Shown: positions 13,397 through 19,996 of the stretch, piece by piece
How positions within the stretch are numbered: position 1 is the first letter of the stretch
Layout of the letters: each line of letters opens with the position of its first letter
From: CAYIBD01 sp964361655
Lineage (GTDB): Bacteria; Patescibacteriota; Minisyncoccia; Sungbacterales; SURF-37
Assembly (NCBI GenBank): GCA_964361655.1
Contig: CAYIBD010000008.1
Coordinates: 1 to 24,390 of the forward strand
Length of the DNA stretch: 24,390 bases
Direction of reading: 5' to 3'
Notes under the pieces: model-generated
Told to the model about the DNA's origin: nothing
Database searches by the model: none
The model's input: the letters and a program-made list of their open reading frames with translations, nothing else
Made by a program: the position numbers and the translations under genes

Positions 13397-14137
13397 ATGT
13401 ATTTGTCCTGGATCATCCCGGCCTACAACGAGGAGAAGCGCATTGCCCGGACGCTCCGAGAGGTCGATACCTACCTCCGGGCTCGGAAGGCCGCCGGCCG
13501 GATTGCCGGTTACGAAATCATCGTGGCCAACTCGGCCTCACGTGATCGCACCGCTGCGGTCCTCGAGGGGCTGCGGAATGAGATCGCTGATCTCAAGCTG
13601 TTGAATCTCGAGAATCGCGGCAAGGGCTGGGCGGTCAAGCGGGGGATGCTCGCCGCTCGAGGCGATATCCGCCTCTTCTCCGATGCGGATAATTCGACCG
13701 CTCCAGCAAACTTCGACGCCATGGCGGTTTACTTCCAACAGGGCTATGACGTGGTCATCTCGTCCCGCGATCCCAAGGATGTCGCCGGTGCCTCGCGTGA
13801 CGTCAAGGAGCCGTGGTACCGCGAGCTCCTCGGCAATCTCGGTAACCTTGTCATTCAGGCGGTCGGCGTGTGGGGGGTCTGGGATACGCAAAACGGCTTC
13901 AAAGCGCTCTCGGCTAAGGCCGCAGGAGCGATCTTCTCACAATCGAAGATCAACGGCTTTGCCTTTGACATTGAACTTCTGGCCCTCGCGAGGCGCTTCG
14001 GCTGCCGCATTGCCGTTATTCCCGTCCGCTGGCGGTTCGACCCGGATAGCCGCGTCACGGCCACGGCCTACCTCGAGGTGCTCGTCGACGTGTTTCGCCT
14101 CCGGTGGAACCTTATCCGGAGGGCCTATTCGTTATGA
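13397..14137 (+). CDS. Family 2 glycosyltransferase, polyprenyl/dolichyl-phosphate glucosyltransferase-like
   Basis: 246 aa. The GT-A start LSWIIPAYNEEKRIARTL is followed by EIIVANSASRDRTAAVL (the usual DGSxDxT is NSASRDRT), NRGKGWAVKRGMLAARGDIRLFSDADNSTAP with the DXD-like DAD, and NGFKAL with a C-terminal FDIELLALARRFG. This matches Alg5/DPG-synthase-like enzymes, which move a sugar from a nucleotide donor to a polyprenyl phosphate at the cytoplasmic face of the membrane. No membrane helix is obvious. The ATG comes directly after the preceding repeat; the stop overlaps galT (ATGA), so both are coupled. Confidence 0.85.
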   Translation: MYLSWIIPAYNEEKRIARTLREVDTYLRARKAAGRIAGYEIIVANSASRDRTAAVLEGLRNEIADLKLLNLENRGKGWAVKRGMLAARGDIRLFSDADNSTAPANFDAMAVYFQQGYDVVISSRDPKDVAGASRDVKEPWYRELLGNLGNLVIQAVGVWGVWDTQNGFKALSAKAAGAIFSQSKINGFAFDIELLALARRFGCRIAVIPVRWRFDPDSRVTATAYLEVLVDVFRLRWNLIRRAYSL

Positions 14138-15168
14138 GCGGCATTTCCGAACTGCGGCAGGACCTCGTGACCGGCGATTGGGTGGTGGTCGCTACCGGCC
14201 GCGCCCGACGTCCCCATGAGTTCGCGAAGCACCGCATCGCCGAGAAACCGCAGCCCCGGGCGAGCTGTCCCTTTGAGCGGCTGCTGCCCGGTGCGCTCCT
14301 CGTATACGATCGGAAGGGTGCGACACCCCATGGCACGCGAGGCAACGCATCCGCTCGACAGGATAGGTGGTGGGTGCAGGTTCTACCTAATAAATATCCG
14401 GCTTTCAGCCCGAGCGACTCCTGTCCGATCCCGCGGCCGGTGGGCCCCTACCACTGGCAGGAAGGGGTTGGCTTCCACGAGGTGGTAGTTACGCGTCACC
14501 ATACCCGAGCCCTCGGGGCGATGACGGGTGAGGAGGTGGGCGTGGTACTCCGCGCCTATCGCGATCGGTACCTGGCCCTCCGGGGTGAACCCTGCGTGCG
14601 CTACGTTTCGATCTTTGAGAACCATGGCCGTGCGGCCGGGGCAACCATTTCCCATCCCCATTCGCAGATCATCGCCATTCCCGTGATCCCTCCGGACGTG
14701 GAGCGTTCGCTCCGGGGATCGGCCGCTTACTTCAAGAAACGTCGCAGCTGTGTGCACTGCACCATGATGGCGTTTGAGCGCCGGCAGGGTTGGCGGGTTG
14801 TCTACGAGAACAAGGCCTGTCTCGTCTTTTGCCCCTACGTATCGCGGCAGGCCTTCGAGGTACGCATTTTCCCGAAGCGTCATCAGCCGGCCTTTGAGAG
14901 CGTGAGTGAGGATGAGCTTCACGCCACGGCAGACGCTCTCCAGGCAGCGCTCGCCAAGCTCAACCGCGGCCTGGGCGATCCGGCATATAACTTCTTCATC
15001 CACACCGCACCGACCACCGGCAGTACTGCCGCGTCCTACTACCACTGGCATATCGAGATCATCCCCAAAACCGCGGTTTGGGCTGGCTTTGAGATTGGGA
15101 CGGGCATTGAGATCTCCACCTCGAGCCCCGAAGCCGCAGCGCAGTTCTTGAGAAAAATTAACGCGTGA
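14134..15168 (+). CDS. galT: Galactose-1-phosphate uridylyltransferase
   Basis: 344 aa from ATG 14134, which overlaps the glycosyltransferase stop; the frame is open further upstream but inside that gene. The HIT-fold active site is FENHGRAAGATISHPHSQII, with the nucleophilic His in HPHSQ (174-178). The second-domain HWHIE (304-308) is kept. The enzyme swaps UMP between UDP-glucose and galactose-1-phosphate. Of the usual first zinc pair CPFC only Cys45 remains (CPFERLLPG), while CVHC (206-209) is intact. It could serve sugar-nucleotide supply for the upstream glycosyltransferase. tpiA starts 7 nt downstream. Confidence 0.9.
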   Translation: MSGISELRQDLVTGDWVVVATGRARRPHEFAKHRIAEKPQPRASCPFERLLPGALLVYDRKGATPHGTRGNASARQDRWWVQVLPNKYPAFSPSDSCPIPRPVGPYHWQEGVGFHEVVVTRHHTRALGAMTGEEVGVVLRAYRDRYLALRGEPCVRYVSIFENHGRAAGATISHPHSQIIAIPVIPPDVERSLRGSAAYFKKRRSCVHCTMMAFERRQGWRVVYENKACLVFCPYVSRQAFEVRIFPKRHQPAFESVSEDELHATADALQAALAKLNRGLGDPAYNFFIHTAPTTGSTAASYYHWHIEIIPKTAVWAGFEIGTGIEISTSSPEAAAQFLRKINA

Positions 15169-15175
15169 GCAGCCG

Positions 15176-15949
15176 GTGAAGCCGTTGGTTGTCGCCAATT
15201 GGAAGATGAACCCGAATTCCGCGGCCACGGCCCGCGCGCTTTTCGGCGCGGTGGCGCGGGGAGTGGCGCGGGTCCGAGGGGTGGAGGTTGCCGTAGCACC
15301 GCCGTTCCCGTACCTCGGCCTCTTCCGGAGAGGTGAACGGCGGCTGACCCTGGCAGCGCAGGATGTCTTCTGGCAGCCGCGCGGTCCCTACACCGGCGAG
15401 GTTTCTAGCCCGATGCTCGCGGATCTCGGGGTACGCTACGTCATCATCGGACATTCCGAGCGGCGGCGGCTTGGCGAGAGTGAGGAGGCGATCAATCGCA
15501 AGGTGAAAGCGGCTCTGGCGGCCGGTCTCCACGCGATCGTCGCGATCTGCGAAGAGGCGAGGGAATCCGAGGAGGTTACCCCGCAGTTTCTCTCGCGTCA
15601 ACTCTCTTCGGCACTCGCCGGCGTCCCCCGGGCGAAACTCCGTAACCTCGTCGTGGCCTATGAACCGGTGTGGGCGATCAGTACGGCGCCGGGGTCAAAG
15701 CCCGATAGCTCGGATCACGCTACCCGTCGCGCCATTTACATCCGGAAGCTGCTTACCAAATTCTTGGGGAGCCGCACGGCGAATGCGATCCGTATTCTCT
15801 ACGGTGGGTCGGTAACGGCAAAGAATGCCGCCTCGTTCCTCGCGCACGACATTCGGGGGATGGAAGGACTCTTGGTGGGCGGGTCGAGCTTGAGTGCCGA
15901 GGAGTTCGTCAGGATCGTGCAATCAGTTGCCGCGCACCGCCGGCAATAG
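15176..15949 (+). CDS. tpiA: Triosephosphate isomerase
   Basis: 257 aa. GTG 15176 is the start because the family opening KPLVVANWKMN follows at once; Asn8 and Lys10 are catalytic. His93 lies in YVIIGHSERR and the catalytic base is Glu163 in VVAYEPVWAIST; the phosphate loop is ILYGGSVTAKNAASFL and GLLVGGSSL. The usual CxGE segment reads CEEARES. It interconverts dihydroxyacetone phosphate and glyceraldehyde-3-phosphate. It lies in a + strand run after galT; pgk, the other glycolytic gene here, is separated by the divergent/convergent ndh. Confidence 0.95.
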   Translation: MKPLVVANWKMNPNSAATARALFGAVARGVARVRGVEVAVAPPFPYLGLFRRGERRLTLAAQDVFWQPRGPYTGEVSSPMLADLGVRYVIIGHSERRRLGESEEAINRKVKAALAAGLHAIVAICEEARESEEVTPQFLSRQLSSALAGVPRAKLRNLVVAYEPVWAISTAPGSKPDSSDHATRRAIYIRKLLTKFLGSRTANAIRILYGGSVTAKNAASFLAHDIRGMEGLLVGGSSLSAEEFVRIVQSVAAHRRQ

Positions 15950-15954
15950 CGCAA

Positions 15955-16020
15955 AGCGTAAAGCGCAAAACTACAACCACAAGTTCAGAGCTTCTCGTTT
16001 TGCGTTTTGCGCTTTACGCT
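15955..16020. repeat. Perfect 17-bp stem between convergent tpiA and ndh
   Basis: AGCGTAAAGCGCAAAAC (15955-15971) pairs perfectly with GTTTTGCGCTTTACGCT (16004-16020), loop 32 nt. The words GCAAAACG and GCGTAAAGC are the same as in the rpsC-rplP arms. Placed between two converging genes it could act as a two-way transcription stop, but no T-tract follows in either direction. Confidence 0.8.
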
Positions 16021-16026
16021 CCTCGT

Positions 16027-17304
16027 TCAGTCATTTCTAGTTCCGTAATACACGCTCCGTAACCACATCGGCCATGCCTTTCGCCACGGCAGGATGAAGA
16101 GGAGATAGCGGAGTTCCACGAGTTGCTTTAACACCCAACCCAGGAAGCCGGAGAACTTTACGATTACGAGATCCGTGATGGCATACTTACCGCCTACGGC
16201 CAGGATGAAGGGGTAGTGGGTCATGGGACGAAAGGATTTTTGCCCTTGCCCTAGGATAGACGCGGCGATGTTTTTTGCGGCCAGGCGGCCTTCGGCCTCG
16301 GCCACCGGCACGTTTCCCGGCAGGAGTTGGCCGGTCTTTGGATTGATGAAACCCGCGCAGTCGCCGATGGCGTAGATGCCCGGCGCGGCCTGCCCGTCCG
16401 GCAGGCGGGCTTCGAGGAATTCGTTGACGATGATGGCGCCTTTGGCGTTTGACTGGAGGCCGAAATTGGAGAGCACCCTAGCCGGCTTCACGCCGCCCGA
16501 CCAAATCAAGAGGTGATAGGGGAGGGTGCGGCCGTCCGTGAGGATGATGGTGCCCGGCGTTACGGATTGAATTGTTGAATTGGTAAGAATCTTGACACCA
16601 GGGGTTTCTAGCCGCCGCCGGGCTCGCTTAATAATGGGGTGGCTGAAGCCAGAGAGAATTTCAGGCCCGGCCTCGACGAGCGTGATTTCCTCCTGGCACT
16701 TCCCGGTTTGAACGTGCTCTTTCATGTAACAAAGGAAGTTGATGAATTCGGCCGAGAGTTCAACACCCGTTGCCCCGGCACCGCCCACGACGATACGGAG
16801 CGCCCCCGAGGTGCTGGCGACCAGCGCCTCGACGCGGTTTCTTAGCCGCACTGCGTCCTCAAAGGTTTTAATGGGGCAGGCATACTCTTCGAGACCTGGA
16901 ATGTCAAAGAAGTTTGTCTCGCTGCCGAGGGCGATAACCGCGTACTCAAAGGCGAGTTTTTCGCCGCTTTCGAGGGTGATGGTTCGGGCATGCGGGTCTA
17001 GCCCCTTCACCCTTCCGCCGACAAAGCGGATGCCCGGATACGGCGCAATGATGTCTTCAATGTGGATACAAATAGAGGATTTGAGACAAACGGCATCGGC
17101 CTCGCCCTTGGGGATAGAGGCGATTTCGTAGAGGGCCGGGGTGTAGAGGTGCTGCGGATTCTTGTTCACGATAATCAGCTCGTAGTGCGCCAGGAGCCCG
17201 TGATGCCGCAGCCGTCGGTATAATTTTAAAATGGCCGTGATCCCCCCGAATCCGGCACCGAGCACTACGATATGTTTTCGTTCCCCTCCGATCATCGAAG
17301 ACAT
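16027..17304 (-). CDS. ndh: Type II NADH dehydrogenase (NDH-2 family FAD oxidoreductase)
   Basis: 425 aa. The FAD Rossmann motif is VVLGAGFGGITA near the N-terminus and the NADH motif is VVGGAGATGVELSAEF in the middle; IYAIGDCAG binds FAD near the end. Single-subunit NDH-2 passes electrons from NADH to quinone without pumping protons. The C-terminal part (ITDLVIVKFSGFLGWVLK, LLFILPW) is hydrophobic/amphipathic and fits membrane attachment. A short hairpin insert encodes RLPDGQA just before the IYAIGDC motif. Start is ATG 17304; ATG 17295 (MIGGERKHIVVLGAG) is an equally possible start. It is convergent with tpiA and divergent from pgk. Confidence 0.88.
   Translation of the reverse strand: MSSMIGGERKHIVVLGAGFGGITAILKLYRRLRHHGLLAHYELIIVNKNPQHLYTPALYEIASIPKGEADAVCLKSSICIHIEDIIAPYPGIRFVGGRVKGLDPHARTITLESGEKLAFEYAVIALGSETNFFDIPGLEEYACPIKTFEDAVRLRNRVEALVASTSGALRIVVGGAGATGVELSAEFINFLCYMKEHVQTGKCQEEITLVEAGPEILSGFSHPIIKRARRRLETPGVKILTNSTIQSVTPGTIILTDGRTLPYHLLIWSGGVKPARVLSNFGLQSNAKGAIIVNEFLEARLPDGQAAPGIYAIGDCAGFINPKTGQLLPGNVPVAEAEGRLAAKNIAASILGQGQKSFRPMTHYPFILAVGGKYAITDLVIVKFSGFLGWVLKQLVELRYLLFILPWRKAWPMWLRSVYYGTRND
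16388..16406. repeat. GC-rich hairpin embedded in the ndh reading frame
   Basis: GCCTGCC (16388-16394) and GGCAGGC (16400-16406) form a perfect 7-bp stem with a CGTCC loop, continued by GGGC on one side. In ndh it is read as part of ARLPDGQAA, an addition just ahead of the conserved IYAIGDC. I recognise the GCCTGCC...GGCAGGCGGG word as common in CPR genomes, from memory only. Confidence 0.65.
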
Positions 17305-17320
17305 CCTACCAGAAATCTGC

Positions 17321-17431
17321 TATGCCCGGTAGAGAAACTTCGGACCGCGATGGGGAGATACGATCTCGTCGCCTGGAGATAGCTGGAGCCGCACGCTGGT
17401 GGGGTTGTTCGAAGTTCTTCTACCGGGTATG
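17321..17431. repeat. Inverted repeat in the ndh-pgk divergent spacer
   Basis: 17321-17344 (TATGCCCGGTAGAGAAACTT...) and 17408-17431 (...GTTCTTCTACCGGGTATG) are inverted with 20 of 24 matches, separated by 63 nt. They fill the space between the two divergent start codons (17304 and 17440), so promoters of both genes must lie in or next to it. No clear -10/-35 was recognised. Confidence 0.7.
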
Positions 17432-17439
17432 CTCAAAAG

Positions 17440-18576
17440 GTGCTCCGCTATCTTTCGGGAAGCGATATTCGAGGTCAACGAGTGCTTCTGCGGGTGGACT
17501 TTAATGTGCCGATCGTCGGGCGGAAGGTCCAAGATGACTTCCGGATTGTCGCGAGCTTGCCGACCATTCGACAGCTGCTCCGAGGCCGGAATACGGTGAT
17601 CCTCCTCTCACACCACACTGACAAGCGTCAAACCCTTGCGCCGGTTGCCAAGCACCTCGCGACATTCCTTCGACAGCCGGTCCGCTTCGTCCGCGATCCC
17701 CTGGGGCGGAAGTTTCGAGCCCAGATTCGGCGGAGCGGCCGCGGCAACCTTTTCTTAGTTGAAAATCTCACTCGCTGGCGCGGCGAAGGGAACGAGGACG
17801 TTCATTTCGCAAAGAGATTTAGCCGCCTGGGCGATGTCTTTGTGAACGATTCCTTTGGCGAGGCCCACCGCCGGCGGGCGCTCATCACCGTTATTCCGCG
17901 CTTCCTGCCTTCGTTTCTTGGTCCGCTTTTTCGGCGCGAACTTGCTCGACTTGATCGGGTCCTCAGGCATCCGGCCCGGCCATTGGTTGGCATTTTTGGC
18001 GGAGCTAAAATAGAGACAAAGCTTGCCATTCTCCAGCGCTTCTACCGGATCGCTGATCGGGTGTTGGTCGGTGGTGCGGTTGCCAATACGTTGCTTGCGG
18101 CGCGCGGCGTGTCGGTGGGGCGGTCTCGTATCGAGGGTGTCTCATCGGTCGTGCGGCGTCTGGCGCGATCGCCACAGCTGGTGTTGCCGATTGATGCCGT
18201 CGTATTGAGCGAACGGCCGCAAAGACGGATTCGGGTTACCCCGATCACGGCGATCGCAAGAGACGAAGTTATCTATGATATCGGCCCGAAGACGCAGCGC
18301 CTGTTTTCAGAGATTGTTGCTGGCGCACGGACGATCGTCTGGAATGGACCGCTGGGTTTGCAGGAACTGCCGCAGTATGCCCGCGGGACCCGAGCGCTCG
18401 CCCGGGCGCTCGCGCGGCGGGGGAGCCGGGTGATTGTTGGCGGCGGCGACACTGTGGATTTCTTGGCCCGAGCCAAATTGCTCAACCGATTCAAGCATGT
18501 TTCAACCGGCGGCGGCGCGATGCTGGCTTATCTGGCAGGAGAGAAGCTTCCGGCATTGGAAGCATTGAGACGATGA
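17440..18576 (+). CDS. pgk: Phosphoglycerate kinase
   Basis: 378 aa from GTG 17440, giving SGSDIRGQRVLLRVDFNVPI as the typical opening; an upstream ATG at 17429 is out of frame. It transfers phosphate from 1,3-bisphosphoglycerate to ADP. Kept motifs are RVDFNVP, VNDSFGEAHR, FGGAKIETKL, WNGPLGLQE, GGGDTVDFL and STGGGAMLAYLAGEKLPALEAL. The substrate loop SHLGRP of most PGKs is SHHTDKRQ and ENLRF is ENLTRW, so two of the arginines that hold the triose phosphate are shifted or missing. The overall order is intact, so I expect activity. The stop overlaps the RNase H start (ATGA at 18573-18576). Confidence 0.92.
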   Translation: MLRYLSGSDIRGQRVLLRVDFNVPIVGRKVQDDFRIVASLPTIRQLLRGRNTVILLSHHTDKRQTLAPVAKHLATFLRQPVRFVRDPLGRKFRAQIRRSGRGNLFLVENLTRWRGEGNEDVHFAKRFSRLGDVFVNDSFGEAHRRRALITVIPRFLPSFLGPLFRRELARLDRVLRHPARPLVGIFGGAKIETKLAILQRFYRIADRVLVGGAVANTLLAARGVSVGRSRIEGVSSVVRRLARSPQLVLPIDAVVLSERPQRRIRVTPITAIARDEVIYDIGPKTQRLFSEIVAGARTIVWNGPLGLQELPQYARGTRALARALARRGSRVIVGGGDTVDFLARAKLLNRFKHVSTGGGAMLAYLAGEKLPALEALRR

Positions 18577-19019
18577 AGCAGATACTAGATAAACTGATCA
18601 TTCACACCGACGGTGGCTCGCGGGGCAATCCCGGTCCGGCGGCGATCGGGGTGGCGTTTGTCAATGCCGCTGGTCATCCGACGAAGCACTACGCCAAGGC
18701 CATTGGCACCAAGACCAACAACGAGGCCGAGTACGAGGCCGTCCTCTTTGCTCTGCAAAAAGCTCGAGCTCTCTTTGGGAAAGCCAAGATCCGGGCCATG
18801 GACATCGAGGTGCGGATGGATTCAGAGCTCGTGGCCCGGCAGCTGAACGCTGAATATAAAATTGAAGAGGAGCGGTTGTGGCCGCTTTACATGAAGATTT
18901 GGAATACGCGCCTTGACTTCGGAGAGCTTACTTTCCGCCACGTTCCGCGCGGGCAAAACCGCGAGGCCGACCGTCTGGTCAATGAAGCCCTTGACAGTGA
19001 GCAAGGCCGTCTGTTATAA
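18573..19019 (+). CDS. rnhA: Ribonuclease HI-like protein
   Basis: 148 aa. It removes RNA from RNA/DNA hybrids. The DEDD catalytic set is present: Asp13 (HTDGGSRGNPGPAAIG), Glu51 (TNNEAEYEAV), Asp83 (VRMDSELVARQL) and Asp133 (RGQNREADRLVNEAL). It has the short archaeal/Sulfolobus-like or Bacillus YpdQ-like form, without the basic protrusion of E. coli RNase HI. It overlaps pgk by 4 nt. Its last codons contain a consensus sigma70 promoter (TTGACA at 18991, TATAAT at 19015) for the following RNase P RNA. Confidence 0.92.
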   Translation: MKQILDKLIIHTDGGSRGNPGPAAIGVAFVNAAGHPTKHYAKAIGTKTNNEAEYEAVLFALQKARALFGKAKIRAMDIEVRMDSELVARQLNAEYKIEEERLWPLYMKIWNTRLDFGELTFRHVPRGQNREADRLVNEALDSEQGRLL

Positions 19020-19020
19020 T
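18991..19020 (+). promoter_or_regulatory. Consensus sigma70 promoter of rnpB
   Basis: TTGACA (18991-18996) and TATAAT (19015-19020) are both perfect, with an 18-bp spacer. The expected start, 7 nt downstream, is G19027, exactly where the P1 helix of RNase P RNA begins. The whole promoter is inside the 3' end of the RNase HI gene; the TAA stop is shared with the -10 box. Confidence 0.9.
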
Positions 19021-19026
19021 GGGTGC

Positions 19027-19727
19027 GTTCCCTGTTCTGGATGGCCGCCCCTTCTCCCAGTGAGAGGGGGAGGAAAGTCCGGACACCGCCAATTTTGTCC
19101 GCGAGCGGAGCGAGTGGAAACAAAATTGAGCGTCCGCCGAAGCTTTATGCGGAGGCGGACACCCGCCTTCGCCCTTCAGGCTTCGGCGGGTGCTCGATTT
19201 CGTAGCTTCGCTTACGCTCAGACGAAATCGGCAGCGGTAGTGGCTAACGGCCACCATAGCCCGCCCAAATTTTACATCGGAGACACCGCATCGGTTGAAC
19301 GTCAATTCTGCAACGCGCGATTGAACGACACGATAGATCTCGGGTGTAAAACTTGGGCGGGTGAACGGGATAGTGCCACAGAGACCATACTACCGATCGT
19401 CATCACGGGAACCCTAAAGGTTTTCGCGGTGGAGGAGGTAAAAGGTGAAAAGAGTGGCCCGCCTTCGCGAGCCGTAGTCCGCTTCGGCGGGCGAAGGCCC
19501 GCCTCCGCGGGGTGCCTCGCTTCGGCGGGGTACGGTAAGAGCCCACAGCGTTCGCTGGCAACAGCGGGCGTGAGGAAAACACCTACCCGGTGCAAGGGGA
19601 GTCCGATCTCAATCGGGCAGACCCGCTCGACCCCGAGAGCAATCCAGGGGCTAGACAGATGGCCATCGTCTCCACCTTTCGACTGAAAGGTGGAGAGCAC
19701 AGAATCCGGCTTACAGGAACAGGGGAC
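19027..19727 (+). ncRNA. rnpB: RNase P RNA (M1 type), expanded to about 700 nt
   Basis: It makes the catalytic RNA that trims tRNA 5' ends. P1 is GTTCCCTGTTCTG (19027-19039) with CAGGAACAGGGGAC (19714-19727). The conserved GAGGAAAGTCCGGAC is at 19070-19084, CACAGAGACCA in the specificity domain near 19377, CGGTAAGAGCCCAC near 19533, ACAGATGGCCATCG near 19655, and ACAGAATCCGGCTTAC at 19700. The usual size is 350-400 nt. The excess lies in two places. At 19087-19361 there are four consecutive hairpins (19090-19128, 19132-19160, 19161-19191, 19196-19229), then a 16/17-bp helix 19260-19276 with 19345-19361. At 19457-19529 there are two GCCCGCC...GGCGGGC hairpins. The catalytic core looks intact. 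Confidence 0.92.
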
Positions 19728-19731
19728 AAAC

Positions 19732-19759
19732 AAAAACCCGGACCTAGGTCCGGGTTTTT
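19732..19759 (+). terminator. Rho-independent terminator after rnpB (perfect palindrome)
   Basis: A 28-nt perfect palindrome: AAAAACCCGGACCT followed by its exact reverse complement ending in TTTTT. It begins 4 nt after the end of P1. Because it is symmetric it can also stop transcription from the minus-strand tRNA genes that converge on it. Confidence 0.93.
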
Positions 19760-19827
19760 GTGGTGGTGCGGGATGCCAGAATCGAACCCGCGTCTATTGC
19801 TTGGTCCCGCTCAAATTTTGCTTCCAA

Positions 19828-19898
19828 TGCGGGTAGCGGGGATCGAACCCGCGTTTCGAGCTTGGGAAGCTCGCGTCATGCCACTAGACCACACCCGC
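19828..19898 (-). tRNA. tRNA-Gly(CCC)
   Basis: 71 nt on the minus strand. The acceptor GCGGGTG pairs with TACCCGC; D-arm with GTCT/TGAC, A14 and GG; anticodon stem CGAGC/GCTCG with loop TTCCCAA, so the anticodon is CCC; T-arm GCGGG-TTCGATC-CCCGC is perfect; discriminator A, no encoded CCA. It reads GGG codons. It is flanked by short inverted repeats (AAATTTT / AAAATTT and CCCG / CGGG), and lies between the two halves of another tRNA-like gene. Confidence 0.9.
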
Positions 19899-19916
19899 AA
19901 AATTTAACGGGATTGC

Positions 19917-19968
19917 GTTTTGTAGTCGTGCTCAGCCGATCGCGGTCGGCTTGCGCTTCGAACAAAAC
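19917..19968. repeat. Nested hairpin between tRNA-Gly and the tRNA 5' half
   Basis: GTTTTGT (19917-19923) pairs with ACAAAAC (19962-19968), and inside AGCCGA (19934-19939) pairs with TCGGCT (19946-19951). The layout (A/T-rich outer stem, GCTCAG/GCTTCG words inside) is the same as the hairpins inside rnpB at 19090-19128 and 19196-19229. Confidence 0.7.
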
Positions 19969-19996
19969 GGGAAGAAGCAGACGTTCTACCACTAAA

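Noticed and set aside
18913..19733. Open frames of 257 and 143 codons over the rnpB region
   Set aside because: The region has RNase P RNA conserved blocks, a consensus promoter and a terminator. The frames have no protein-like features and reflect the GC-rich hairpins.
19764..19826. tmRNA 3' end or a mini-tRNA (GCGGGA...TCCCGC-ACCA) without D and anticodon arms
   Set aside because: The T-arm/acceptor piece with encoded CCA could in principle fold alone with the GCGGGA near 19809, but no tmRNA 5' domain, tag frame or pseudoknots are present, and the upstream 5' half at 20006 pairs better (7 of 7).
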